Below, piece by piece: positions 25,075 to 36,289 of a DNA stretch of 64,000 bases. The notes below the pieces were generated by a model. The model made no database searches. It was not told where the DNA came from and worked only from the letters and a program-made list of their open reading frames with translations. Numbering within the stretch: position 1 is the stretch's first letter; every line of letters starts with the position of its first letter. Both the position numbers and the translations under genes were made by a program. The stretch covers positions 1 through 64,000 of the forward strand of contig CM061230.1 in the NCBI GenBank assembly GCA_030844895.1, in the 5' to 3' direction. This stretch comes from Ambrosia x helenae. Lineage: Eukaryota; Streptophyta; Magnoliopsida; Asterales; Asteraceae.

Positions 25075-25618
25075 GATCTGTGCTCGAAACCTACACAAGA
25101 ACTCAAGAAGATATATTGTTAGTCTTTTAGCGGGATGTAGAACCTATGACTAAGCTCTGATATGATAATAAGTATTAGTAATGAGTGAGTATTTAACGAG
25201 AGGGTTAATGAGCGAACTTGCGTGTTGAGAGTCATATTTATAGCAGGTAGTTGAGGTCATTTAATGCTGGACTATTAAAGGTAAACGGTTTGTCTTTTAC
25301 TAATTCCTCCATTCCTCCATTTTTGAGGGCTTTATAGGCGAATGTAACATTTTATTGTATTTGTATAGCTTGCAGCTGTCGTGGAATGTTAGGAATGTTT
25401 ACTGATTCCTCCCTTTTGATGGATTTATAGGCGAAGGTAATATCTCATTGTATTCATATAGCTTGTAGCTGCCGTGGAATGTCAGTAGTAATGCTAATTA
25501 TCTTATTTTGTTGGGTACATCCTTATCTATAAGGTGTCTTCGGTACTACCAATCCTAACCATCATCCGAAGACATGTGTTGGACTAAGTGTACCATTGTC
25601 CCTCCGTTCCTTACCCTT
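25075..25618 (-). mobile_element. fragment of another LTR element, nested insertion target
   Basis: On the minus strand the sequence ends ...ACTTATTATCA followed by TATCAGAGCTTAG, resembling an LTR end plus a variant tRNA-Met primer site (about 25151-25172). A TATA-like CTATAAATATG lies upstream of it. Two imperfect copies of a roughly 92 bp unit (about 25312-25403 and 25404-25490; shared TTTATAGGCGAA and GTGGAATGT) lie further upstream, as often seen in LTR promoters. It is cut on the left by the gypsy stub and on the right by the copia insertion. Inference only. Confidence 0.4.
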
Positions 25619-26226
25619 TGTTAAAAAGACCAGGTATATCATTCCAATTCTTTAAGTTTTTATGTTTGAATTTACACATTATACTTTCTCATAAATTGTT
25701 TTTGTTATTTTACAAGATTGAGTATGGGCTAGTTGCTGGAAGTAGAAGTGGGCTTGTTGCTGGGCTTGTAGCTGTTCAGTTGCTGGGCTTGGATAAGAAA
25801 TTGTGTCTGAAGGCCTGATCCGGTTCCGGTCCACTCATCCACTTGTGTCGAAGACCATTTATAGCCATTGGATTACGATCCGTGTCATATAATCCAATGG
25901 CTAATATTCATCTGATTGTGTTTTCTCTTTAGATGCTTCCATAGCTTCTATATAATGCTGTCTCTTCTTCTCTTTAGGGTTTCAGCATTATTATTGTTCT
26001 CTCGTTATAGTTTGTTATCTCTTTCGTCTAGTCAGCTAGGGTTTGATCGTTGTGTAGCAGATACATCTTGTATCTGTTAGTGATCATCTTTGTATAGTTT
26101 GTCGATGGTAAAGAGAGTTCCAGGTGTGAGAGAAGTAGTTCAGATTGTTTGAGATTCTGTATTTGTTTGTTTCTGATTCCTATTAATAAAGCTTTTGAGT
26201 TTTGTTATCATATTATCTTTGTAATA
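25619..26226 (+). repeat. 5' LTR of the intact copia element
   Basis: 608 bp, TG...TA ends rather than TG...CA; both copies share this ending. An AATAAAG polyadenylation-like signal lies near its end (about 26184). Confidence 0.92.
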
Positions 26227-26238
26227 TGGTATCAGAGC
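26227..26238 (+). other. primer binding site of the intact copia element
   Basis: TGGTATCAGAGC directly abuts the 5' LTR. It is complementary to the 3' end of plant initiator tRNA-Met, the usual copia primer. Confidence 0.9.
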
Positions 26239-26841
26239 TCTAGGCTCGTGTTGGTCTATCTTCTTCCGCTGGTATCTAGGGTTTCTCTGGAATAGTCTTG
26301 GGGTTTCTTGAATCTTTGACTATTTTTATTGAAGGCTTGGTGTTCAGGAGAAAGGAATCCGTGTAGATCTGGTGTTCAGATCTAGGGTTTGAGGAAAGTT
26401 GCTGAACATTGGTGGAATCAGATCTGATCTCAAGATCTGTGTGTGGATAGCTTTTATTCTTGCTCTCTGATGTATATCCCTAAGTGAAGGATATACATTA
26501 CGAGTTTGTGGCGAACCCTAACTTGGGGCTGTTGGTGAGATCTGACCTATCTTTACTGTTTTTGTAGAGTTGTCCTAAGGAGTCATTGCCAGGGTTGTGT
26601 CCCTGTATAGCTTTAGGATTGGTCTAGGTCTTTAGTGGCTCCTGTACCAGGACTTGCACTGGCACCTTGAGTGATGAACCAGTGATCTGGAACACCGGTA
26701 CAGCTTCGCCTTGAGTTTTTTTGCTATCTGTTTGTGCTCTGTTTTGATTGTGTGATCTGCTGTGGTTTGTTGTTCTTGCTGTGTTGATTTGCTGTTACTT
26801 GTTTTACTGTGTGATTACTTGTATTTGGTAAGTGTGTAAAG

Positions 26842-29800
26842 ATGGTGAATGAGAATGAACCACAAGGTCCACAAGGTGGTCCTACTTCTGGACCAGTTGT
26901 GGATCCTGCATCTATTGTTACACAAGTTAACAAGTTAGATGCAAGTGATCCATTATATCTTCACCCTAGTGATTCTGCAAATCTGACAATTATTAACATA
27001 AAACTGAAAGGAACTGAGAACTACAGTGTTTGGTCTAATGCAATGATGTTAGGATTACAAGTTAAAAATAAACTTGGTTTTATAAATGGAGATTGTGTAA
27101 AATCTGTTGATGATCCTATTTTGGCTAAACAATGGGATAGATGTAATTCTATTGTGCTTACCTGGATTCTTAATTCTATGTCTGAAGAGTTATATCTAGG
27201 ACAAGTATTCTCTAAACTTGCTTCTGATGTTTGGAAAGAACTAAAGGAAACTTATGATAAAGTTGATGGTTCTGTGGTGTTTGATCTTTATCAAAAAATT
27301 AATAGTTTTAATCAAGAAGGGTCTTCAGTGTCTGAATATTATCAAAAACTCACTGTTATGTGGAAACAATTGGATCAGATTCTCCAATTGCCTCCATGTA
27401 CATGTGATGCCTCAAAAGACTTTAATAATTTCAGTCAAATGATCAAGTTAATGCAGTTTTTGATGGGACTAGATGGATGTTATCAATCTGTTAGGACTAA
27501 TCTGTTAACTAGGGATAGTCTTCCTACTGTTAAGGAAGCCTATTCTATTGTTTCTAGAGAAGAGTCACATAGAAACTCAAGTGGTTCTAATAAAAAGACA
27601 CAAACTGTTGGTTTTGCTGCTAAAACTAATGAGTTTGTGGATTTTAATAAAAGGTTTAATAAACAATCTACTAGTCAGTCACCTTTAAAGTGTACTCATT
27701 GCAATAAAACTGGTCATTTGGCTGAGAAATGCTTTGAGGTAATTGGATATCCCCCTTGGATGAGGTCAAGGGGGAGTCAGACTAGAAAGGTAGGGGGTAA
27801 AAGTAATAATGTTTCTGTTGATTCTAGTACTAATACTCCTATGGCTTCTTTGACTAATGAGCAAGTGTCTAAGTTGTTAAGTTTGCTCAGTGATAAAGTA
27901 AAAGAAACACCACAGAGCTGCAATGTATCAGGTAGTTTTTTCTGTGCAAATGTCTATGGAAAACCTATATTTGGTTTTGCAAGTAATGTAGGGAATAAGA
28001 TTAAAATTGGATGGATTATTGATTCAGGGGCTAGTCAACACATGGTTACTGATGATATTGAGTTAACTGATTATGTTGAAGTTACTGATTTAAATATTCA
28101 TGTTAACCATCCAAATGGCACTAAGGCTTTGGTAACTAAAATTGGTAATGTAAATTTAGCAAATGGTGTTGTTTTGAAAGATGTATTGGTAGTTCCTGAA
28201 TACAAAGTTAATCTTATTTCAGTACACAAACTTGCTAGGGATAATAATCTGTATGTTGGATTTAATGAAAGTACTTGTTTCATACAGGACCAGTCAACCA
28301 AGAAAGTCCTGGTGACTGGTAAACAGTTTGAAGGACTTTATATGTGTGGAAATTCTTGTTTGAATAAGGTGTGTCATAGTAGCATAAATATGTATAATAT
28401 TTGGCATGCTAGGTTAGGACACCCTTCAGAACAGGCTGTTAAAGTATTTAAACAAAAATTCAACATAGGTGAATATGATAAAAACCAACCCTGTGAAATC
28501 TGTCACAGAGCTAAACAGCATAGAGACCCTTTTCCTCTAAGTGAACATAAGTCAACTCAAGTAGGGGAACTTGTTCATCTAGATGTGTGGGGTCCCTATA
28601 GGGTAATTAGCAGAGATGGTTTTAAATATTTCTTAACAATTGTAGATGATTATTCCAGAGCAGTGTGGGTTTGTTTACTGAAAAACAAAACTGAAGTTTT
28701 TGAAAATATAAAAGATTTTTATAATTTGATTGAAACTCAGTTTAATAAAAGGATTAAGTGTTTTAGAAGTGACAATGGTTTGGAATTTGTTAATAATCAG
28801 ATGTCACAGTTTTGTAAAAACAATGGAATAATACATCAAACAACATGTGCCTATACTCCTCAACAAAATGGGATTGTTGAGAGGAAGCATAGGCACCTGC
28901 TAAATGTGGCTAGGGCTTTACTATTTCAGAGTAATATACCTATTAGATTTTGGACTGAATGTGTCTTGACTGCTGCATATTTGATTAATAGGACCCCTAC
29001 TGGAGTATTAAAAGGAAAAACACCTTATGAACTTCTATATGGCTTTGAACCCTTTCTAGAACATTTAAAGTTGTTTGGTTGTCTGTGTTTCTGTACTGTG
29101 TTAAATGATTCTGATAAGTTTAATAGTAAGGCTGAGAAATGTGTTTTGATAGGGTATTCAAATGAAAAAAAAGGTTACAAAGTTTTCAGCTTAGATACTA
29201 AAACTGTTGGTTTTTCTAGAGATGTGAAGTTTTTTGAAGATTGTTTTCCTTTTAAAGAAACAAAAATATTTGAAGCTTTTGATTCAAATATTGAAAAACA
29301 AGTTAATCATTTAAACTTTTTCGACTCATATGAAAACACAGACTCCTTAAACAATTTTGAAGTAGATGAACCCTATGATGAAAGAAAGGGTCAAGGTAAG
29401 CCAGAAGTAGGAACACATGAAAATCAGCAATCAGATAGTCATTCCAAAGTTGTTCATGACTTGGCTGGAAATCAGCAGTCAAACAGTAGGGAAAGTGACA
29501 CTGATAGGGCAGAACATGTGAATACTACTCATGATAATACAGATCTGTCTGAGGGTGATACTTCAGGGTCTGTTGAATTAAGTAGTATTAGAAAATCTTC
29601 AAGAAGTTCTGTTTTTCCTAGAAAATATAATGAATATGTTGTAGAGGGTAAAGTCAAATATGGCATAGAAAATGTTATTAACTTTTCTAAACTGTCTTGT
29701 GAGTCTAAGTGTTTTGCCACTACATTAACAAAAAGTTTTGAACCTAGGTGTTATAAAGAAGCATCTAACAGTCCTGAATGGATTCAGGCCATGAATAATG

Positions 29801-31281
29801 AAATTGAGGCCTTAAATAGAAATAATACTTGGACTATTGTAGATAAACCTAAAAATAAAAACATTGTTGGGTGTAAGTGGATCTATAAAGTCAAGTATAA
29901 GGCCAATGGGGAAATAGAAAGGTTTAAGGCTAGATTAGTAGCTAAGGGGTATAGTCAAAAAGAAGGTATTGACTTTGATGAGACCTTTGCCCCTGTTGTT
30001 AAAATTGTTACTGTAAGGTGTGTGATAGCCTTAGCTGTTCAGTATAATTGGGAATTGTTTCAACTTGATATAAACAATGCCTTTCTCTATGGTGAACTTA
30101 ATGAGGAAGTTTACATGAAACTTCCTGAAGGATATTTTAATAGTGACAATGATAAGGTTTGTAAGCTAAATAAGTCTTTATATGGCCTTAAGCAGGCACC
30201 TAGGATGTGGAATGAGAAACTTGTAAATGCCCTGATTGAATTTGGTTTTCTAAGGAGTAAGTGTGATCATTCCATGTTCTATAAACAAACTGATTCTGTG
30301 TTTATTGTTCTGTTGGTGTATGTAGATGATATTGTAATTACTGGTAATTCTGTGATGGAAATTGAGAAAATTAAAACATGTTTAAAATCAAAGTTTATGA
30401 TTAAAGATTTGGGAAGACTTCAATATTTTCTGGGTATTGAAGTTATTAGGAATAATAATGAACTAGTTCTGACCCAAAGAAAGTACTGTACAGATTTGTT
30501 AGCTGAGTATGGAATGTTGGGATGTAAACCAGTGAATGTTCCTATTGAACAAAACCATGTTTTAACACCATTAATTAATGATCATTCTTTTCCTGTTGAT
30601 AATCTAACCGGTTACCAACAGCTTATTGGAAAGTTGATCTATTTATCACATACCAGACCTGACATATCGTATGCAGTGCATTACTTGAGTCAGTTTATGC
30701 ATGCTCCTGTTAATGGTCATTTAAGAATTGCTTTCAAACTTCTTAGATATCTAAAAATGTCACCTGGAAGAGGTATTAAGTTTCAGAAATCTGATCAATT
30801 TGATTTGAAAGTTTATTCAGATTCTGATTGGGGTAAGTGTGTATCCACTAGGAAATCTGTGACTGGTTATTGTGTGTTTCTTGGAGATAATTTAATCTCC
30901 TGGAAAAGTAAGAAACAATCAACGATTTCCAGGTCCTCAGCTGAGGCTGAGTACCGGGCCATGTGTGCTGCCACTTGTGAAGTTATGTGGCTTAGGAATA
31001 TTTTGGAGGAATTAAGTGTTAAAGTCAAAGTTCCTATTAGTGTATACTGTGATAATAATGCAGCCATTTCTATAGCTGCTAATCCGGTTTTTTATGATAA
31101 AACCAAACATTTTGAGTTAGACTTGTATTTTTTGAGAGATCAGGTTATTAAAGGAGTTATCAAGACTGAGTCTATTGATTCTAAAGATCAGTTGGCTGAT
31201 GTATTCACTAAAGGGCTTTTGGCTTCTGCTCATGAAAGTATGTGTAAAGGTTTAAATTTGTTTGACCCATTTGGGAAGTAG
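26842..31281 (+). CDS. Ty1/copia gag-pol polyprotein (1479 aa, intact)
   Basis: Single open frame with copia domain order. Gag occupies about residues 1-280, then a zinc knuckle CTHCNKTGHLAEKC at 284. The aspartic protease active site is DSGA at 394-397. The GAG-pre-integrase/zinc region starts at HARLGHP (522) with CEICHRAK. The integrase catalytic triad is D581, D644, E680. Reverse transcriptase follows, with AFLYGELNEEVYMKLPEG, LYGLKQAP and the catalytic YVDD at 1160-1163. RNase H has YSDSDWG (D1327) and SSAEAEYRAM, and the frame ends near DVFTKGL. Integrase before RT defines Ty1/copia. All catalytic residues I can check are present and there is no internal stop. The start follows a 615 bp leader; no env-like frame follows. 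Confidence 0.95.
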   Translation: MVNENEPQGPQGGPTSGPVVDPASIVTQVNKLDASDPLYLHPSDSANLTIINIKLKGTENYSVWSNAMMLGLQVKNKLGFINGDCVKSVDDPILAKQWDRCNSIVLTWILNSMSEELYLGQVFSKLASDVWKELKETYDKVDGSVVFDLYQKINSFNQEGSSVSEYYQKLTVMWKQLDQILQLPPCTCDASKDFNNFSQMIKLMQFLMGLDGCYQSVRTNLLTRDSLPTVKEAYSIVSREESHRNSSGSNKKTQTVGFAAKTNEFVDFNKRFNKQSTSQSPLKCTHCNKTGHLAEKCFEVIGYPPWMRSRGSQTRKVGGKSNNVSVDSSTNTPMASLTNEQVSKLLSLLSDKVKETPQSCNVSGSFFCANVYGKPIFGFASNVGNKIKIGWIIDSGASQHMVTDDIELTDYVEVTDLNIHVNHPNGTKALVTKIGNVNLANGVVLKDVLVVPEYKVNLISVHKLARDNNLYVGFNESTCFIQDQSTKKVLVTGKQFEGLYMCGNSCLNKVCHSSINMYNIWHARLGHPSEQAVKVFKQKFNIGEYDKNQPCEICHRAKQHRDPFPLSEHKSTQVGELVHLDVWGPYRVISRDGFKYFLTIVDDYSRAVWVCLLKNKTEVFENIKDFYNLIETQFNKRIKCFRSDNGLEFVNNQMSQFCKNNGIIHQTTCAYTPQQNGIVERKHRHLLNVARALLFQSNIPIRFWTECVLTAAYLINRTPTGVLKGKTPYELLYGFEPFLEHLKLFGCLCFCTVLNDSDKFNSKAEKCVLIGYSNEKKGYKVFSLDTKTVGFSRDVKFFEDCFPFKETKIFEAFDSNIEKQVNHLNFFDSYENTDSLNNFEVDEPYDERKGQGKPEVGTHENQQSDSHSKVVHDLAGNQQSNSRESDTDRAEHVNTTHDNTDLSEGDTSGSVELSSIRKSSRSSVFPRKYNEYVVEGKVKYGIENVINFSKLSCESKCFATTLTKSFEPRCYKEASNSPEWIQAMNNEIEALNRNNTWTIVDKPKNKNIVGCKWIYKVKYKANGEIERFKARLVAKGYSQKEGIDFDETFAPVVKIVTVRCVIALAVQYNWELFQLDINNAFLYGELNEEVYMKLPEGYFNSDNDKVCKLNKSLYGLKQAPRMWNEKLVNALIEFGFLRSKCDHSMFYKQTDSVFIVLLVYVDDIVITGNSVMEIEKIKTCLKSKFMIKDLGRLQYFLGIEVIRNNNELVLTQRKYCTDLLAEYGMLGCKPVNVPIEQNHVLTPLINDHSFPVDNLTGYQQLIGKLIYLSHTRPDISYAVHYLSQFMHAPVNGHLRIAFKLLRYLKMSPGRGIKFQKSDQFDLKVYSDSDWGKCVSTRKSVTGYCVFLGDNLISWKSKKQSTISRSSAEAEYRAMCAATCEVMWLRNILEELSVKVKVPISVYCDNNAAISIAANPVFYDKTKHFELDLYFLRDQVIKGVIKTESIDSKDQLADVFTKGLLASAHESMCKGLNLFDPFGK

Positions 31282-31294
31282 TAGTTAAAGAATT

Positions 31295-31303
31295 GAGGGG
31301 GAG
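31295..31303 (+). other. polypurine tract of the intact copia element
   Basis: GAGGGGGAG lies between the gag-pol stop and the 3' LTR, where plus-strand priming is expected. Confidence 0.85.
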
Positions 31304-31911
31304 TGTTAAAAAGACCAGGTATATCATTCCAATTCTTTAAGTTTTTATGTTTGAATTTACACATTATACTTTCTCATAAATTGTTTTTGTTATTTTACAA
31401 GATTGAGTATGGGCTAGTTGCTGGAAGTAGAAGTGGGCTTGTTGCTGGGCTTGTAGCTGTTCAGTTGCTGGGCTTGGATAAGAAATTGTGTCTGAAGGCC
31501 TGATCCGGTTCCGGTCCACTCATCCACTTGTGTCGAAGACCATTTATAGCCATTGGATTACGATCCGTGTCATATAATCCAATGGCTAATATTCATCTGA
31601 TTGTGTTTTCTCTTTAGATGCTTCCATAGCTTCTATATAATGCTGTCTCTTCTTCTCTTTAGGGTTTCAGCATTATTATTGTTCTCTCGTTATAGTTTGT
31701 TATCTCTTTCGTCTAGTCAGCTAGGGTTTGATCGTTGTGTAGCAGATACATCTTGTATCTGTTAGTGATCATCTTTGTATAGTTTGTCGATGGTAAAGAG
31801 AGTTCCAGGTGTGAGAGAAGTAGTTCAGATTGTTTGAGATTCTGTATTTGTTTGTTTCTGATTCCTATTAATAAAGCTTTTGAGTTTTGTTATCATATTA
31901 TCTTTGTAATA
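31304..31911 (+). repeat. 3' LTR of the intact copia element
   Basis: Same length as, and apparently identical to, 25619-26226. It is followed by the target duplicate CCCTT and then by the OTU gene's upstream region. In this orientation LTR transcripts could read toward the OTU gene. Confidence 0.92.
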
Positions 31912-32110
31912 CCCTTCTTCATGCTTAGACATATCGAACGTAATCTTCGCCTTATAGAAAAAATGATAGAAATTTGAAAAATAGACGTGTATGTTGAATG
32001 ATAATTTGGCAACACATAAATCTGACGGTTGTGGCGTGCTCGGTGCTTGAATGCATGAACACGACCGTTATCAATTACATTTTGTCTACTTTTCATTATA
32101 GCTTTTGTGT

Positions 32111-32120
32111 CTATATATAA
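32111..32120 (+). promoter_or_regulatory. candidate TATA box of the OTU gene
   Basis: CTATATATAA lies 200 bp downstream of the copia 3' LTR. It would place transcription start near 32142 and a non-coding first exon ending at the donor AAG|GTAAAT (32383/32384). The matching acceptor is TTTGCAG at 33633, leaving 44 bp of leader before the ATG. Confidence 0.5.
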
Positions 32121-32383
32121 AAAAAAAACAAAAAAAAAACGTACACAGTACACAATTCAGAAGACTTATACAGTCCAAGATCAAACACAATGATAACAAA
32201 GCAATAGCAATTTAAGCGTGAACCCTTCAATAATAATAAAAAAACAAAACACACACAAACCTTAAAGCCTTTTTTAAAAAGAAAACGAATAATAACTGTT
32301 GATGACGTTCGTACATTGATGATTCCGTTTCTGAAGAGCCACTTTATCGATCTACAATTAAATATCAGATTCTACAATCAAAG

Positions 32384-33633
32384 GTAAATTCCTACCAATG
32401 CATCTAATCTACAATCGAATCCTGCTTATTTTATATGGTATGCTTTTCAATCGTTCACTCGTTTCCTTCGATTCCTTCGATTCACATTAAGATAATTTCT
32501 TCAATGCATCGAATCACACAATGTATTGTTAATTCTTTCGTTCTTATTGATTTACAATCGATTTTATATGTTCATATGTTCCAGATTGCATTTAAGTCCT
32601 GTAAATCACACATGCATTTCAATCGTTAATCGTGTTATTGTTTTCAGTTGAATCAGTTTGTTTTGCATATGGTTCTGGTGTAGATTTAGTTTTATTGCTT
32701 TAAGTTTATTGAATTAGGTTATTTTAATCGTGTTATTGTTTTCGGTTGCGTAAATTAACTTGTTTGTGTGTTGATGATCAATTAATTTTATGTAGAGTCT
32801 TATTGATATGATATCTAGGTTTACTTTATTAATTTTAGTGTGTGTTGCTATGGTTATGTGCTCTATTGTGACAAGGTGACTACCATTTCCACTAGTTATC
32901 ACCATAAAAAGTTTGTTCCTGGTCCCAGCAGTACTTTGATACCATGCCACTAGCATAATATCACAATTTAAAGCAATGATTCATACAGAATAATAATAAT
33001 AATAGGAGAGGTTCCATGATCTTGGTAGATATATACCCTCGGATAACCGCACTCCTAAGTATTAACTAAAGTCTTTGCTAATCGCCTCCATAGAGCAGAT
33101 GAATTTAATGACTTCAGTTATAAATTAGATTTCGTAGAAGAGGCACACTTGCCTGAAAGTTTTTGTTCTTTAATAAAGATATAAAGGTCTAGTTTGGCAA
33201 GCTGGCACTGACTCAAATATGTCTATTTATAGCCAATGCAACAAAGGTATAAATAATGACTTTGATAACTTTTGTTAATAAATTTGATACTTGCGTGTCG
33301 CGTGATATGGCTTAAGGTTCAACCTTTTATTTCCCCTGTGTAGCCAACCATAAGTCATGCACTTTATATATTCTGCACCTAGTGCCCATCCATAGAGTTT
33401 GATATTCAGGTAATAAGGTATTATAATAGTGTCTTGTGGCAAAGAAAGTGGATGTGTTGTTTAAATATACACCAAAAGCTTATGTGTCCATGTTTAGCCA
33501 CATAATAGATCCATTATCTTAATCTTTCTAGGGACCACTAGTAAAAAAAAAAAAGATATGTAGTTTTCTGTGAATGAGGGTATTTTCTTTCTTTTCAGCC
33601 TAAGATTTTGACAAAATTATTTTATCTTTGCAG
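32384..33633 (+). other. 5'-UTR intron of the OTU gene (predicted)
   Basis: T-rich 1.25 kb stretch between a good donor and acceptor, with no coding relic. It contains a short (AAT)n run near 32990-33002. Leader introns of this size are common in plant housekeeping genes. Inferred from splice motifs alone. Confidence 0.4.
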
Positions 33634-33677
33634 CCGGCTGACTATGAAATAAACTTCACAATTCACACATTAGCAAA

Positions 33678-36041
33678 ATGTTTTCATACGGTCAGGATCC
33701 TGATGTTGTTCGGTGGGGTCTTCAGCTCTTTGATGGTGGGCCACCCAATGAAAACGGCTATTCTAGCTACGGTCCACAAAATTACACAGATTGTTATCAT
33801 GATCAGTATTCAAGAGAAGTCAGTTATGACACGGAATGTGTCAGCACAGAGAATGAAAAACATCATATGCTTGAACCTTCTTGTGAAGTAGTTGATCATT
33901 CACAAGCATCATTTTATTCACAGGAGTCACTTCATCAATCTATGGCAAACTACACTCTTGGTAACAGATAACGAATTCTTTTTTATTTGATTATTTAAGT
34001 TCTTTTCTGGTCTAATGAGGTATGTATACTATTTAGGAGATGATGAGAACACAAATGATACGCCATGTGGCAGCCCTACAAGGCAGTTGGACTATGGGGA
34101 GGAATTGTCTTACTCATTGGTGCTGAGTGATGAGTATGCATTAGACGATGAAGTTGGCAAGAGGTTGAATCAGATGGCTTCTGTTCCTGTAAGTGTGTTA
34201 TCTTGGAATATAATTATTCAGTAATATCTCATTTGATTTAAGTAATTAATTAATGCGGCATTAAAACATCAAGTCAAATAGCTAGATCTGTTACATAGTT
34301 ATCTTTCAATGTTTTTATCAATCAGATATATAAGAAATTGTTACTGGATTTCTGTAGCATGTCCCAGAATCAATGAGAAATACCTTCTATAGATGAGGCA
34401 ACTTTAGATCATCAGAGACTACTCGACAGGTATTAGGATATACCGTAATTCATTAGAGCTTCTCTAATTTTGGTGTTCATTTTTTCTTATTTGTTTGTCC
34501 TTTTTGTTAGTAATATAATGGTTAAATAAATCTTTCTTCTTCAGACTGCAGTTGTACCAATTAGTAGAGTCTAAAGTTCAAGGGGACGGAAATTGCCAGG
34601 TGAAAGTTCTTAATCAGCATGTTGTTTGACCTCATTTCTTACAGCTGTTTACTCTTAATTAAAAAGTTAATTATGTTAATGTACATGATACCTCAAAAAA
34701 GCTATCTGGCTATAATTGCTTAATATGAATTTTAAACAAAATTGTTTTCATTTCTCAGTTTCGAGCTCTATCAGATCAAGTTTACCGTACAGCCGAGCAC
34801 CATAAATTTGTGAGACAACAAATTGTAAATCAGGTTGGTCTTAACATGCTGTTTTCTTGTTATTCTTTATTTATTTCCAATCTTTTATCAGTGCACCATC
34901 CCCATACCCTTTCTAACACAAATTCTCTTTTCGACAGCTTAAATTACATGCAGATATATATGAGGGATATGTCCCCATGGTTTATAGTGATTACTTGAAG
35001 AACATGGCCAAGTATTTGCTGTTTCTTTTCTCTTGATTTGTTGACATTTATTTTCCCAAGTTACCATCTAACCTTGTATGTTCTTAAATCTGTGTACTTA
35101 AATTAGGGTTGGTGAATGGGGCGATCATGTCACTTTGCAGGCTGCTGCTGATTTGGTATGAAATTTCATGTTTAAATATGCATTATCAGCATTTATCATA
35201 GTTTTGGTCAGTAAATAACATTGATTAATGGTGCAGTATGGCATCAAAATCTTGTAATCACATCGTTCAAGGATACCTGCTATATCGAGATTGTTCCAAG
35301 TGTTTCAAAGGTCAAATCGAGGTATTATTTTTTGTTTGCTGCCCACATGATATATAGGACAGTAACGAAATTATAATCAAGTTACCAAGTTCTATATAGA
35401 TTCGACTTGCCTCGATTCACATTTGATGTATTCTTTCACCTCCATCATGTTCATGACTGGTAATGTTACTTTTTCTTTCTGTGATAACTTTGTTGCAGTA
35501 ATTTTCTTAAGCTTTTGGGCAGAGGTTCACTACAATTCAATATTACCTGTTGAAGGTAATAACTCCTTTGAATAATTATGAATTAGGAAACTGGGTGGCT
35601 TTAAAATCCAAATTAAATTCCTACAAAATCAGAAGTATAGTCCTTTTACCCCAAAATAAATGCATTACACCAATTTCTGATTGTGGAAGATAATTTATGA
35701 AAACCTTCAAGGGGCGGTGCAGCGGTCAGTACGTAATTCCCCCTATCTAAAGGTCTCATATTCGAATCTTGCTTACAATGGTTTTCTACCATAACCTTTT
35801 AAATGCACCTGCTCATCGATTTACCTGATCCCATTGGTTAGTTGGATATTGGTGTGGTCCAGTAAGTTATCCGCTAACGGGCTCTGATGGTTAAAAATAA
35901 CAGTTTAGGAAGTTAGATGAAGTGTTACATGCTTAGTTATTGTTTTGAGGTTACATTATAATCCTATTTGTTTGAGTTTCTGGTTTCTAATCTTGTACAT
36001 GGTTTATTTCATATTCAGATGTCCCAAATATGAGACCATGA
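33678..36041 (+). CDS. OTU-domain deubiquitinase, plant OTU9/OTU10 group (reading frame interrupted)
   Basis: Cysteine protease of the ovarian-tumour family, which removes ubiquitin from proteins. Exons: 33678-33960, 34037-34188, 34358-34429, 34545-34599, 34759-34833, 34938-35011, 35107-35155, 35237-35321, 35499-35555 and 36019-36041. The N-terminus (MFSYGQDPDVVRWGLQLFD) matches the plant OTU9/10 type. The catalytic segment GDGNCQFRALSDQVY (Asp and Cys) spans exons 4-5; KLHADIYEGYVPM and GEWGDHVTLQAAADLYGIKI follow; the catalytic His is in FWAEVHYNSI. All splice junctions are GT/AG. One-base shifts are needed in exon 3 (two, near 34368 and 34381) and exon 8 (near 35254 and 35311). They could be assembly errors or true inactivation. 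The last exon is the least certain. Confidence 0.82.
35712..35900 (+). mobile_element. SINE-like insertion in the last OTU intron
   Basis: GGTGCAGCGG (35716-35725) fits the Pol III A-box pattern, and about 33 bp on TATTCGAATCT (about 35759-35769) is a weak B box. This spacing is typical of tRNA-derived SINEs. The following sequence (TGGTGTGGTCCAGTAAG) ends in an A-rich stretch. No target duplication identified. Confidence 0.35.
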
Positions 36042-36289
36042 AGCAATAATGTAGAAGATGGGAATTTGAGTGGCTATTTGACATGCAACATAGAAGTATC
36101 TGCTCAGTTTTATTGAGTATATATGTTGCATAATACCATACAAGAACATATTTTATTTTATGATTTTCTGTATCAACTAAGATGTTTCTTATTCCGGGGA
36201 ACTTTTATGCTGAACATGAGAGGTTCAATAGTTTATCTTTCATCCATGATCAAAACAAGCTTAAACGATCAAAAGTACACCATCCAATG

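Larger units (their letters stand above)
25619..31911 (+). mobile_element. intact Ty1/copia retrotransposon (6293 bp)
   Basis: Two 608 bp LTRs (25619-26226 and 31304-31911) look identical over their whole length when read side by side. They start TGTTAAAAAGACC and end TTTGTAATA. CCCTT flanks both sides (25614-25618 and 31912-31916), a 5 bp target duplication. A primer site (TGGTATCAGAGC, 26227-26238), one open gag-pol frame and a polypurine tract (GAGGGGGAG, 31295-31303) are all present. Identical LTRs mean a very recent insertion; structurally the element could be autonomous. It lies in the same orientation as the OTU gene downstream. Confidence 0.95.

Noticed and set aside
25588..25818. Short ORF repeated at 31303-31503 as a small gene
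   Set aside because: Both copies lie in the copia LTRs and duplicate for that reason alone.
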